From assembly GCA_030686995.1 (NCBI GenBank), contig CM060709.1, positions 129,238,373 through 129,302,372 of the forward strand: DNA of 64,000 nt, written 5' to 3'. The notes beneath the pieces were generated by a model, which did not search any database, was not told the DNA's origin, and saw only the letters and a list, made by a program, of their open reading frames with translations. This DNA comes from Artemisia argyi (lineage: Eukaryota; Streptophyta; Magnoliopsida; Asterales; Asteraceae). This document shows positions 11,284 through 22,916 of the stretch, one piece after another. Position numbers and translations under genes: made by a program. Position 1 is the stretch's first letter, and the number at the start of each line of letters is the position of its first letter.

Positions 11284-11495
11284 GTCGACCGAAAATGATA
11301 AAATGAGAAAGAAAAGTTAGGTAAAAAGGGTATACTAGTGGGTTATTTAAAGAGAATAAGAGTTGGGTACTGTGCACCACTGTGGTAAAATACTGTTTAC
11401 ACCTTAAAAATTACATTTAATGTTGCCACGTAATAATTATATTTTTGAACTAAAGTTCCCCAAGTTTTTCTTTAAAACCCATATTAAGATCCGTC

Positions 11496-11616
11496 ATCAT
11501 CAAGGGAGAAGCTAATGTAGTAGTAGATACGTTAAGCTGGAAAGAACTTAAGAACCACTCAGAGATTAGATCATTAGGAACGACTATTTCCATTCACCTT
11601 CACAACCACCTTAGCC
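11496..11616 (+). pseudogene. Relic of Gypsy RNase H C-terminus in element T
   Basis: The plus-strand frame reads GEANVVVDTLSWKE, then a segment with RSLGTTISI. This matches the well-conserved end of the Ty3/Gypsy RNase H domain (GKANVVADALSRKE, then RSL) and identifies the parent as a pol-bearing Gypsy element. The upstream pol and the whole integrase are missing. The relic is joined almost directly to the 3' end of the element, so a large internal deletion probably created element T. Confidence 0.7.
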
Positions 11617-11618
11617 TG

Positions 11619-11655
11619 GAATCCCGGGACGGGATTCAGTTTAACGGGTAGGTAA
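11619..11655 (+). other. GGA-loop hairpin and polypurine tract of element T
   Basis: GAATCCCG (11619-11626) and CGGGATTC (11630-11637) form a perfect 8-bp stem with a GGA loop, followed by AACGGGTAGGTAA next to the 3' LTR. Tekay/Del elements usually have AATTTCGGGACGAAATT here, also a perfect stem with a GGA loop. The arms differ but pairing is kept. Confidence 0.65.
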
Positions 11656-14600
11656 TATAACATCCCGTAAAATTTTCCTACGATTAACACATTATTATAA
11701 CATAAAATAACCATTTTTACCCATGACAAAAAAAAAATTATACTTAACAATCACAACATTTTACCAATTACTTTGCAACGGTACTCACATTTTATTTAAA
11801 AATCTAAATATTATTCATAACTTAAAACTTTTATATTTAGATAAATAACCAAACGTAGTCGACTTTAGATGTTTTAACTATATACGTTTCATATTTTGTA
11901 CCAAATCCCCTTTCTAAAACAAATATAAACAAACTACATAATTTATAAAACCTTTTTAACCATTCTTGTACGTTTATAATAACAAGCATTCTTTGGGCGG
12001 CCCATGGTATACCTCACTGGACATATTTAGATAAAAACTTGATCCTACATTTAAGTTGTGGTGAAATTCACTTTTATTTGAACTAAAGTCTATTTGAACT
12101 TAATAGTGAACTAAACTAGTCAAGTTTCAAAACCACGTCTAACCTCTCTTGGATTCTTATAATGTCACGTTTAATCTTTGGTTAACACACCACAAATATT
12201 CGATCACTGACCTTTAAAATGGAAACATAAATTATGTTGTGTATGTTAGAAAATTACAAAACCAAACCGAGCCCTTTTCTTCTTGTTTCCTTCTCTTGAT
12301 CGACTAGGAAAAACCAAATGGACTCTTAAACTTTCAATTTATTGAACATGCACTCCAAACGAACCTTATTTATTTCGCTTTTACTTGTTTTGGGTTTATT
12401 CCACCAAGAGCATTTCATCAAGCCACAAACCCAGTCCAAACAACCCTTATATTTTTCTTTTCTTTTTCTCTTCTTTCTGTTCCAGTCAAGACCAAGTACA
12501 CCCTAAGTATATTTTTCTCTTTCTATTTCCAGCCACGACTAGGCTTACAAACTATCCCATATTCCCTGTGAACTCGACTTGCAAACTAATCTAAGCAAAC
12601 CCATACACACATGTTTCTAGTAACTTGTTCATTTAGTTGTAAGGTTTCATATGAATCCAAAGACACCTCAAATCTTCCCCAATAGCTAAGATACATTCTT
12701 TGGAAACCTTCTGAACTGAACGAATCCCATAAGAAAACGCAAGTTTCCCCAACCTCTTTGTCTCGATATGATTGGGTAGGATACTCGTGTGACATATGTA
12801 AACAATCGAGATGCATTCACACTCCAAGTCTTGCCATATTCCTGCTCCTTATCACCACTTGTCTAAGCATAACAGGAATATATAAGTGGCAGTTCACACC
12901 TTCACCCTCCCTCACTCGATTACTACCTCTGGTATAGCCTATGCAAACCATGTGCAACTCTCACTCCACCTCCAATATGACCCAATCCAGAAACCTGCTC
13001 CATTTTGTCACTTATCACAATTCCAGTTCGAGTATATAAAAGTACATGCTATTCGACAACCTCAGTATCACTCTTCCACATCCCTCACAATCCTTAAACC
13101 AAACTTATACGCAAATCGATATTCTTGTTGTTTCCTGTCGAGAAGGATGGAAGGAAAGCCAGTTTTGGGTGATCACTTCACAAGTTCTAACTCCATTTTG
13201 GGTCGTACGAATAACATAGAAGCTGGTCGAGTTGGTTCTGAAAAACTAAGTCGATACTTGGTCCTTTATTCCACAGTCACTCTCTCGTACCCTTTTCACA
13301 TCTGTAAGCAACCCAAACTCAGTTCTCATACTTAAATCATATAGCATTCACCTATTTCATACTTAACTCTCTACATATATCTATATATATTTTTCTCATA
13401 TTAGTCACGTATAAAGGTAAACTCATGTTTGAAACATATCACAATCTTGTGTGGCATCTTAAAATTTCATGTGGCAATGCATAAGGTGGTGTAAAAAGAT
13501 AAACAACTATGTATAACATATAATGAAGTTTCTGAGTATATATATACAAAAATGTACGTATGGGTAAACACATATAAATAGGTTCTGTTGAATCTAGTAA
13601 AACTTGTGTGGTTACTTAGAAACGGCTTAACGCAAATGAGTCCAAACCAAACCTTTAATAAGCCATAAGACTTAAACATGAAACTCAAAATACTTATTAT
13701 AAGCGCATGAAGGCATGAGAAAACTTTGAAAAGTAAAACAAATCCAACTAGTGAAAGCTTATACATATTGAACTAAGAGGTTTTAGTTTTAAATGGGTGG
13801 AGTACTATATTCCTTGTGTGTGAGTCGCGGGTAAACACTAAGACGAGTTGTAACATAACGTGTACTTATTATAAAAACTACTTGAACATGTTGAACATGC
13901 AATCCCTAGCTCATCTTTGGTTAAATAAGAAGAAACATCAACGTTTTCTAAACCCAATCCACAGTTCCCAAAAGAAGAAAGCCAAATGTTTAAAACTTGA
14001 TCTCGTTGAGTCGTAAAAACTCCAAGATAAGCCGAGCTTATTTTTGGTGTTAGTATTAAGCAACAACTGCTTGTTTTGAGTTTTCAAACAGTTTTAGAAG
14101 TAAAGAAGAAAACAAGACATATATAATCACCAACGTTTCAAACTAAAATGTATATAAAACTTAAAACATTTAGGCAACAGTTAAATAGGTCTAATTGGTG
14201 AAATATAACACAAATGGTCTAGTGGCTTAGTTGGTAAAGATACTCATGTTCATACTAAAGGTCGCGAGTTCGAACCTGAGTGGTAACAAATTTATATTTT
14301 TGCTATTTTTGCAAACTTTCACATATTGAAAACTTCCGACCTTCCAATACGGATAACTTATCAACTTGCCTAAAAACTTTATTAAGTTAATACGCATATT
14401 TTATTTTGACCGCTTCTTGTTAAATAAGGTTGTCTAACCCGTATTTCATTTGGTAACCACATCGGTGTAAACAATAAATAATATATTCATCCTAATATAT
14501 TTTAAGAATATACTTTCACACCTCGAGAACTAACCAAATGATAAATATAAATTGACAAAGTAATATTTTATGACATCATCATAATAACAGGTATCGGGAG

Positions 14601-15833
14601 CTACATTTTGAGACTAAAATGAATATATATACAAACGACTTAGCATTATTATCATTTAAACTTGAAAACATGTTGGTAACAATTACTCTTACAAATGCTC
14701 TTTCAATCATTTAAATAAAAAGGACCCTACTATTACTACCAGTTACTAGCAACAAACTTTTGATAAATTATACATATAAACATTGAACGATACTTATACA
14801 TAAAGACAAGTTATATTGTATATAACTTTGCTCTTGAACTATTAAGCGTTTTGCCATACAAGTCACCTCTGCCACAAAAGTCATTTTGTCATCGAACACT
14901 ATTCAAATCACGATTCTCGATAAGTCGAACTTATCTCGAACTTCCATATCATTCAGGTTATCTCTTTGAAGTCATTTCCATTCTACCTCTGACATTTCGT
15001 TATCTATGCCTATCATAATCTTCAGGTGAGTCATAGCCCCTACTTTTACTTGTTTTATAATTGTTTTGTAAACTCTTTGGGGGAGATACATGCTTAACTA
15101 CTTGCTTTTACTTACAAAGGTGTTTTAAACCTTTACAAACTACTATAAACTTATATTTTCAATCTCGTAAGAAAATACATACTACCACCATGAACAAAAG
15201 TATCCACTGGTTATGTTATGGGTGCAACAACGTGGCCCACTGGTTATGTTATGGGTACAACAACGTGGCCCAAATCTCGAAACTTGTGTTCAATGGATTT
15301 ATAAACCAACTACTATTTTTGGTGTTGACCCGATGAAAGGCAAACCAACGGACTATTTTTGAATTATTAAGGAAATTACTCATTTTTCTGATTTTGATAA
15401 ATCAACGATTTAAGCTATGAACATTATGGATTTACTCATACTTTAATTTGATGATTAACGGTTATTATAACTATCTTGGACTCATAAACTCTTTGATTTT
15501 GGAAATCGATATTCGAAACTATAAACTCTATGAACTCACCAATCTTTGTGTTGACACTTTTAGCATGTGTTTATCTCAGGACCATAATGAGCAAGGATGG
15601 CACGGAGGAGCACGGATACTTATAAAGGCTATAAATTCTCCTATCATTCGAAAACAGATTTAATAAACTTTGGGACAAATGGGGACCTCTTTTAAAACTC
15701 TGGTGTTTATATTCGAATGATAGATCTTTAAAATGACTAAAATGACAAATTATTTTCTACTAATAAACTGTGCGCTATGAAGTAACACCCTATCTAATTT
15801 CCGCTGCATGTTTTCAAAACTAGGGATGTTACA
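11656..15833 (+). mobile_element. Element T 3' LTR (4178 bp)
   Basis: Collinear with the 5' LTR, starts TATAACATCCCGTAAAATTT, ends GATGTTACA. The tRNA-like segment is at 14214-14286 (A box 14223-14234, B box 14267-14277). No gene. Confidence 0.9.
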
Positions 15834-18656
15834 TATTTACTGTACAACGAGGAACCCTAACTTTTACTCCGTACAAATTCAATAAGATTAAGGGTATTTA
15901 GGACAATTAGCTTGCGTTTCTAGAAGCCCGACAATGTGTCAGAAGGGATGATACCAAGGGAATGCCACGCTGTTCATTTGAAGCTATGTGATTGGTGGGA
16001 ACAACTCACCAAAGTGATCCAAGGGATGTGAGTGAGCTTGTGATGATTGGGATTTGATCTATGGTTGATATTAGAGATCCAGAAGTTTCAGAAGCCTACG
16101 CTCCTTACCTGAGCTCAGCTAAAAATAGCACTCCTCACCCACGAATTTGAGCTGTTAGATTCTTAGGAGTAGGAGTAGTATAATGTAGTTAATTTTAGCT
16201 TAATTGTTTAGCTTTTATAAAGTTTAGTGAATTTACTCTTTAAATTACTCAAGTATTGTAACCATTTTCATATTAATAAAATCTGTTTTCATTTAGTTGC
16301 AATTAACTTTCAAAAGTCTTTCATTAGATCCATTAAACTTTCAAAGTTTAATATTACATATGCTTATAAGCTCATTCAAGCTCCTTGATAGCTTGTTGGT
16401 AGCTCTCTTAGTTTACTTCTGCTTTAAATGATGAATGGTGAAATGGTCAATGAAAGTCAACTAGGGTATAGAGATGATGTTCATGGTGGTTTATGGTGAT
16501 TCAGAGGTGGTGAATGGGCCTATCTAAAGATAGGCCTAGATCAAGTGAACTCTTTGTTCAGTTGAGAGTAGGATTTGTAAGATTCTCATTTCAATTTTTA
16601 CTCAGTTTCGTTTACTCAAGTTAATTAGCGTAGCTCTTTGTTACTTGATTGAATTCTGTTTTTAATTTGTTTAATGTAGTTATATTTCAGCTTAACTGAT
16701 GACTGGTAGTGATGTTTAGAGTATTAAGTGATAATGCATTTAATAGCTTTGATTCTGCCTTAATTCTACTTGATCTGTAATCCTGAGTTTTTTATGTTCA
16801 TTATTGTTGTTTGCTATTATTCTGGTGTCAATAGTTGTCTGTGAACTCAACTGGATCATTAGTTCAAGTTTTAGTTGTTTGAATCTGATTATGATAGTGC
16901 AATTATGGTTTATAGGGGTGTTTGGATTGCTAGCATTCTGTGTGAACTTGTTGTTTCATGTGCATCCTTCCTGCATAATTACACCACATTAGGAATAGGA
17001 AGCCTAGTTCAAGCATTTAATTCATAGGTTTAAGGTAAAAAGTTAGATATTAGAACTTAAGCCCCTATCAGTAGATAATTTAGATTTTCAGTAGCTGCAA
17101 CTTTAGATCTTAGCTTTAAATAATTGCACTTAGGATAATTCAGCCTTAGATTAGGTTAATATTACATAGTGAATAAGCTGGAATCATCAGAGTTTCAATA
17201 AAGTCAAAGTTAGTTAGCATTTAAAAAGTCAAAACCAAGGGTAGAAGTGCTTGAACAGGATCTGATCCAAGATTGATTTGAGGCATCATATGGTTTGAAG
17301 ATTACTTGAAATTGAATCTGGGGTCAATTCAAAGTGCAAACTTAATAATAGTTCATAATCAAGTAATTCCAAACACATTTGCTGGTTCAAATTTGATTTG
17401 CAAAATAGCTCTTTCAACGTACTCTAAATATTTGAGCAGACAAGCGTTTTTGGAAGTATCTGATCTGGGCTTAAATTGAGTGAGCAATTGGTTTTGAAAT
17501 TTAGGGCTTTCAGGTTTGGGAGTAGTTTTTGTTATAAGGTCCAAGTATCAGCTTTTATTTTTGAACAATTAGCTTTTTCCTAGCTGCTAGAGTAGCTTAA
17601 TGTAGGGTGGTCTAGCTTTTATTTCTGTTTCTATATTGAGATTGCCATAGTACTTTTCAGCTTATTATATGTGCTTGTCTGGTTGAATTAAGTTGTAATT
17701 AGCTTTTATAAGTGTGTTTGACTAGTTGTGAGCTTCTGGTAGCTTATTGCACAGTTCTGCTTATTAATTAGTTTATTCACCAACTGCTTATTGTATGCAT
17801 CTAGTGCTTCTGTGTTATCTTTCATCATATCTGAGCATTATTGAGTTTGTTTTGTGTCATATTACATCTGTGTTATCAATTTGGTTTAGTTTTGTGGCAA
17901 GTGCTTATAAATAAGCACTTGCCATAAGCTAATTTAGCCCAAATAAGCACTTCTGCTTGATATTTTCTTTTCAAAATTTTTCTACAAGCTTTTTATAATA
18001 TTCTAGATTTTCTGTAAATTTTTCATATTTTTCTGAGTTGATTTGATATTTTTCTTCAATTATAATCAATTTTAAATCATTTTTAATAATCAAAAATCAA
18101 TAAAAATCAGAAAAAACCTTTAAAAATACAAAAATATTTTAGAAAATTCTTTTATAATATTTTATATTTTTTAGAATAGATTTTATAATTTTCCCATTAT
18201 TTTTCACATTTTCCTTTATTTTTACTTTTTAATTCAATAAATAGAAAATAAATCATAGAAAATAAATAAAAAGCAAAAAAAAATATTTTTCTTTTTCTCA
18301 AAATTCTTTTTAGTTGTTTAAGGTTTTTAGATAATTGTTTCACATTTGTAGGACCATTTTTAGTATAAAAGTCACGTTTTATGTCGTACATTACGTTTAA
18401 TAATCGCGTTTGCATTTCCGTTTTCTAATTTTAGAGATTTGTGCATATATAGCTTGTACTTTCTGCATTATTTCATCATTTCTTTTTATAATTTGAATTT
18501 CTATACCACAATTTTCACATTTCACTTTTAATAACACGATTTACGAACCGATATTTCGAGATTCCATTCAACTTTCGTTGGGAGAACGACCCGGGGAAAT
18601 ATTTTCCTAAGTATTTCTTCGGAAAAATAAACCTATACTATAAGACGACTAAATCA
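15834..18656 (+). mobile_element. Element A 5' LTR, second part
   Basis: Resumes the LTR at the CATTT/TATTT duplication and runs collinear with 23486-26312 to the AAATCA end. The promoter-region TATA seen in the 3' LTR is altered here (TAAAAATA at 16120-16127). Many AGCTTATT-like motifs fill 17560-17960. No gene. Confidence 0.9.
17895..17924. promoter_or_regulatory. Palindrome with central TATAAATA in A 5' LTR
   Basis: TGGCAAGTGCTTAT and ATAAGCACTTGCCA are perfect 14-bp arms around AA. The centre spells TTATAAATAA. The 3' LTR copy at 25548-25577 is identical. Confidence 0.75.
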
Positions 18657-18661
18657 ATTTT

Positions 18662-18679
18662 TGGCGCCGCTGCCGGAGA
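18662..18679 (+). other. Primer binding site of element A (tRNA-Asp type)
   Basis: TGGCGCCGCTGCCGGAGA, five bases after the LTR end. It differs at two positions from the TGGCGCCGTTGCCGGGGA site used by many plant Gypsy (Athila/Tat-like) elements. Confidence 0.8.
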
Positions 18680-19228
18680 AGGTCGAAGTGAGTTTTTGAA
18701 TATTTGTTTTGAAAAATCGTGTTTTGTTAAGCCTTCCTCTATTTTGTATATATTTCTATAAAAATATAAAAATTAAAAAATTCAAAACACTTTTCCTAAA
18801 GTGTTTACAAAAATACCAAAAAAATAATAAAGTTACAGCATCGACTCTCCCGTGGAAGGGAGGGCGTTGTAAACCAAATAAGCCTTACAACATAAGAAAA
18901 ACGTGAAATTAGTTATTTATCGGATTACTTCAATTCCACAACCGATTAAGAGGGAAAATTCTTTTCTCTCGTTTCGTCGCGAGTAGTTTTGAAGGAAACT
19001 TAACGTAACGTTTGAAAAAAATGAAAATAAAAGAAAATAAAAGTTTGAGATTTGTTTTTCAATAAATAATAAAAATTCAAAAATATTTTTCTTTTTCTTT
19101 TATTTTGATTTGATTTTATGATACGAAAAACCAAAAATAATCTTCTTATCCTCTTATTATTTGATTCTTTTTCTTTAACCCTCTAAAACGATAATTCTTT
19201 CACTTTCTCCCTTATATGTTTAATTCTT
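18680..19228 (+). other. Untranslated leader of element A
   Basis: AT-rich, with no convincing ORF. It contains AAGGGAGGGCG at 18856 and many A/T runs. Confidence 0.6.
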
Positions 19229-20928
19229 ATGGATCCGATTTGTGTTAAGTGTGGAGAACCGTTCTTTAAAGGTTCATGTGTTTGGTGTACGTGCGAACAA
19301 TGTGGTAGTGATATTCATGATGGAGTTTGTTGGTTTTGTAATTCTCCCGAGTATGTTCAAAGATCAATCCTTCAAAACGTTCCCGATTACTATCCAACAC
19401 CACCGCCGTCTCCGTTCACTTGCTTTAATTGTGGAAACCCTTCCGAAGAAGGAGTACCGTGTAGTCAATGTTTTTGTAATGAATGTGGATACATCAATTG
19501 TATGTGTTATGCCCCGAGTGCTGAAACGTCTTACGCTTGTGATACGAGTTTTGATAATTATCCTCAAAACGATTTCAATCATCCTTTTCAAAACTCTTAT
19601 GAGCAAGTACCGTAATTTAATGGTGATTCATCAAATTTTGAAAATTGTGGGGGATCGTTTGAAAATTTTTATTATGAACCGAATTCATGTTACAATTCTC
19701 ATGGTTTTAACCAACCCCCACAAACTTCCGATATTACTAATGAAATTTTTTCCATTATCGAGAAGTTAAAAGAAATGGTGGCTAATCGTTATACGCATAC
19801 TCCCGAGCCTCATGTGAAATCAATGGAAGAACTTCTTGCCGAAGAAAGAAAAGCTAAATTTTGTGAGTGTTGTATGTACGACGATGATGATTCCATGATT
19901 ACGATTGTTCTTAACCCTCAAAAAGAATATATCTCTCCTTCCATAGAACCCGAGGGCTCTCTAAAAATGGGGGATGGGCATCTAAACACTATTCCGGCAA
20001 CGGAATCGGACGAATTCAATAAGTCTAGTGTTGAGAACCTCGTCCCAATCCCAAGTGAGTCCGGGGGAATTTCTAACGGTGTTGATGAATTTGTTGAAAA
20101 TAATCGTATTGATAAGCCGAATGATCCTGATAAGATATTCTCCGATTCTGACAATGATAATTCTATATCTTGTGGAGAAATCGAATATGTTGACGAATTA
20201 CCTTCTGAGCTCGTCAGCTTAGAAGAAGAGAATGATGAAGAAGTTAATATTGAAATCCAAGATGAAGCTCTTCGTGAAAAATTATTTAATATCAATCTTC
20301 TCATTTCTAAGATCGAGGCATTGAATGATCTTCCGACTTTTTCTCCTATCCCCGTTATGGATAGTGATTTCTTACCCGAGCTTGAAATTTTTCGATTTGA
20401 AGAGACGAGTAGTGGCAGTCCTACTATTCATGCTTATATCTCTCTTCCGGATTATGAGCGTTTTGATTTTGAGATTAATTCTGAGCTTATTTTGAGTGCT
20501 ATTTCCGATAATCCGTCACATGACCCTCTCTTAGAGGATGCCGATCTATTTCTTGCTGCGGATGACTCGATGCCACCGGGTATTAAGAATGACGAGAATG
20601 GCCTTCAAAGAAAAATTCTTTCCAATTTACCTACTTCTCGTCCACCCGCGAAACCACCCATGTAGATTATGAATCAGATACGAATAAAGATATTCTTGGA
20701 GTGGTGGACGAGACTTATGATCTTGATGATCCCGTGCTTGATATTTCACCCACCCACGATTCTAATGATGTTTATGCTTTTACCATCCATGTGTTTCACC
20801 TACTCTTTTCTTATCCCATCATTTCTTCTTTCCACTCCACCGGGAGTGAGGATACTGTTTTTGACCCCGACATCTCCGTTTATCATGCCGGGTGTCCGTT
20901 CCATCTGCTCTCCCCAAGGACGAATTAA
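19229..20928 (+). pseudogene. Element A ORF: Cys-rich zinc-ribbon N-terminus with long acidic tail, broken
   Basis: The frame opens at ATG 19229 and is in register to 20665 except for one TAA at 19613-19615. Near 20655-20662 the frame shifts, and similar-style sequence continues to TAA at 20926-20928. The first 100 residues hold repeated CxxC pairs (CVKCGEP, CVWCTCEQCG, CWFC, CFNCG, CSQCFCNECG), which suggests three zinc ribbons. The rest is acidic and Ser/Asn-rich with an EIEYVDELPSELVSLEEEND segment. I recall very similar acidic proteins encoded by LTR elements in Tanacetum assemblies. No capsid, protease or polymerase motif is visible, so a Gag-like nucleic-acid-binding role is only inferred. 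Confidence 0.7.
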
Positions 20929-20938
20929 TTCGGGGATC

Positions 20939-20997
20939 GAGTCAAGCTCATGTGACTCGGTAATAAAAAACAAGCGCTTCGTGGGAGGCACCCCATG
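20939..20997 (+). other. Stop-proximal two-hairpin GCGCTT module, element A
   Basis: CGAGTC (20938-20943) pairs with GACTCG (20954-20959). Then come AAGCGCTT and a second small hairpin GGG-AGGCAC-CCC in AAGCGCTTCGTGGGAGGCA (20972-20990). The module begins right after the ORF stop. The equivalent in element B is at 60433-60490. Confidence 0.7.
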
Positions 20998-21220
20998 TTT
21001 ATCCTTTTCATCTTCTTAAATTTCTATTTTCTTTCTAATGTGACGTGAGGAGGGCTACCTCTTCCACTTTCTCATGTTTCGTGCTCGTGGTTTGTCTTTA
21101 CTCCACTCGAGTTTCGTCATTCGTTGCTTATCCAAATATCCTAATCTTATCTACTAACATTTATCTTTTGGCATATTTAATAAATGGCCTTAGATTTATG
21201 TAGGAGAACCCTTACTTTTT

Positions 21221-21264
21221 AAACATTGAGGACAATGTTTCGTTTTAGTCTGGGGGGGGGGGGG
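21221..21264 (+). other. AGGA-loop hairpin plus G-tract 1, element A
   Basis: AAACATTG (21221-21228), loop AGGA, CAATGTTT (21233-21240): a perfect 8-bp stem. A run of 13 G follows at 21252-21264, preceded by TTTAGTCT. This resembles a polypurine tract but lies about 1.65 kb before the real one. Confidence 0.75.
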
Positions 21265-22880
21265 TGATCTTTAGATTTGATTTTTGCCTTGCATTTTGCT
21301 GTGAACTCTCGCAACTCCATTTTTCCTAAAACATGAAAAATTTCAAACATTTTGAAGAAAAATCAATTAAAATGTCATGAAAAAGCACAAAGAAATGAGA
21401 AAAGTGAAAAAGTTGTGCAAAAATATAATAAAGTTTGAATAAGTGTTTTGACACCTTGTTGACTTTCTTGCTGGCGAGAGTAGGAATAAATATTTTGACT
21501 TGATTGGGCGTGTTGAGCCCTAGCTTGTCCCCTTAACCAATAATAATCAAATAAGCTTGTGCTAGTCTTGTACACCAGGATCTATAAAATGCGAATTCTT
21601 TCTTAAGAATTTGCAAGTTCCCGTACTTGACTTTATACATGCGCAGCTTAAAAGCTTTCGCTAGTCTTTTACATCAGGAGCTAGAAAACGCGAATTCTTT
21701 TTCTAGAATTTGCAAGTTTCCGTAACTGACTTTATATATGTGTGGCTGATTATCGGCTAAGTATTCGTTGGTTTCATTATTTGGAATCTTAAATTGCGAA
21801 GAGTAAGAAATGATAAAGTTTATTTCGAAGTTAGATGCTAAACGTGGAGTAGTGGTTCTCTTTAGAGCTCATGAGAGGTACTTGTGGCTTTTTACTCCCA
21901 TAAAATATGTCACCGATATATAATAGATGTTCTAGGTTAATTAGTGGTATTTAGGTTTGGATAATATTTAGTTTCTTATTTTCTCAAGAGAATTTTTGCT
22001 TTAGAAGTTGGGTACATATCAAGGAACATCAAAAATAAAAGTAAAAGTGAAAAAATCAAAATTCAAAAGTTGATTATGTATGTGGTTTTGGAGCTACCCG
22101 ATAAGCTTCCATTGATGTTATGAGAAAAAAGTCAAAAGTATGAGAAAAATGAAAGAATGAAAAAGTGAAAGTTGAAAGTTTTGATGAATAATAGTTTGAA
22201 TGTAAATAAGTTGTTGGCACGTGAGGTGCATGTGGATGATTCTGAATTGGACACATGAGGTGCACGTGTAGTACTCCGCAACTTACATTTATGATATTGT
22301 ATGTACCAAAATTCCTTGATGTGGACCGAATTTTTATTACAGTGGTTCTTAAGAGAAAATGGATAACTACTTAGTGTTTAAATTTGGTATCACTATCGGA
22401 CTAAAAATAGTGAAACGAGAAAATATGAAGCAATTCATTTCTCAACAAAAGTAAAATATTGAGATACAAAAACTTAGGACATGGGAGTAAGGAGTTTTCA
22501 CAAGTAACTTTTATAAGTAGTGTTAGCATCTAACTTGTAGATACGCTGTGATCTCGTTTGTACGCTTAGTTTGGGAGCTCGTGAAAAATCAAGGATGACG
22601 ATTTTTTATCCGTACGGTCACTTTTCCATGAAAAGTGATTCTACTCGTTGACCCTAAAAATTATTGCAAAATAATGAAAGTTCAACAAACCGTCACAAGT
22701 ATGAAGTATGAAAAGTCCAAAAATAGAAATAAAAGTAGAATAAGGAATAAATTGGGAAAACGGAGCGTTTTCGGGAATAAATGATTTTATAACTTCTTTT
22801 AAACCTCTTTGCTATTTTTCAGCATTAGTAGGAAGAGTTATTGAAATTATTTATCCCAAAAGCGTGAATTGATCACATTG
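21265..22880 (+). other. Non-coding 3' interior of element A with tandem hairpin repeat
   Basis: No ORF of note. A 99-bp degenerate tandem duplication starts at 21561 and 21660 (GCTAGTCTTG/TTACA-CAGGA units). Each unit contains a stem built from GCGAATTCT and AGAATTTGC (21591-21614 and 21690-21713). Around 22215-22275 two TGAGGTGCAYGTG motifs with CACGTG cores recur. Confidence 0.6.
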
Positions 22881-22916
22881 CGTGAGGACACGGAAATACT
22901 TTAGTCTGGGGGATTT
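22881..22916 (+). other. AGGA-loop hairpin plus polypurine tract, element A
   Basis: CGTG (22881-22884), AGGA loop, CACG (22889-22892), then TTTAGTCTGGGGGATTT directly before the 3' LTR. This repeats the layout of 21221-21264 with a shorter stem. Confidence 0.7.

Larger units (their letters stand above)
4028..15833 (+). mobile_element. Element T: non-autonomous Tekay/Del-like Gypsy element
   Basis: Two long LTRs (4028-8297 and 11656-15833) start TATAACATCCCGTAAAATTT and end GGGRTGTTACA. The flanking bases are CATTT (4023-4027) and TATTT (15834-15838); the undisturbed copy in the other LTR of element A reads CATTTACTG, so the right duplication has one C to T change. A tRNA-iMet-like primer site follows the 5' LTR. 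The 3.36-kb interior lacks gag and pol apart from an RNase H-like relic at 11496-11616. Two ORFs on the antisense strand fill part of the interior. Confidence 0.87.
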
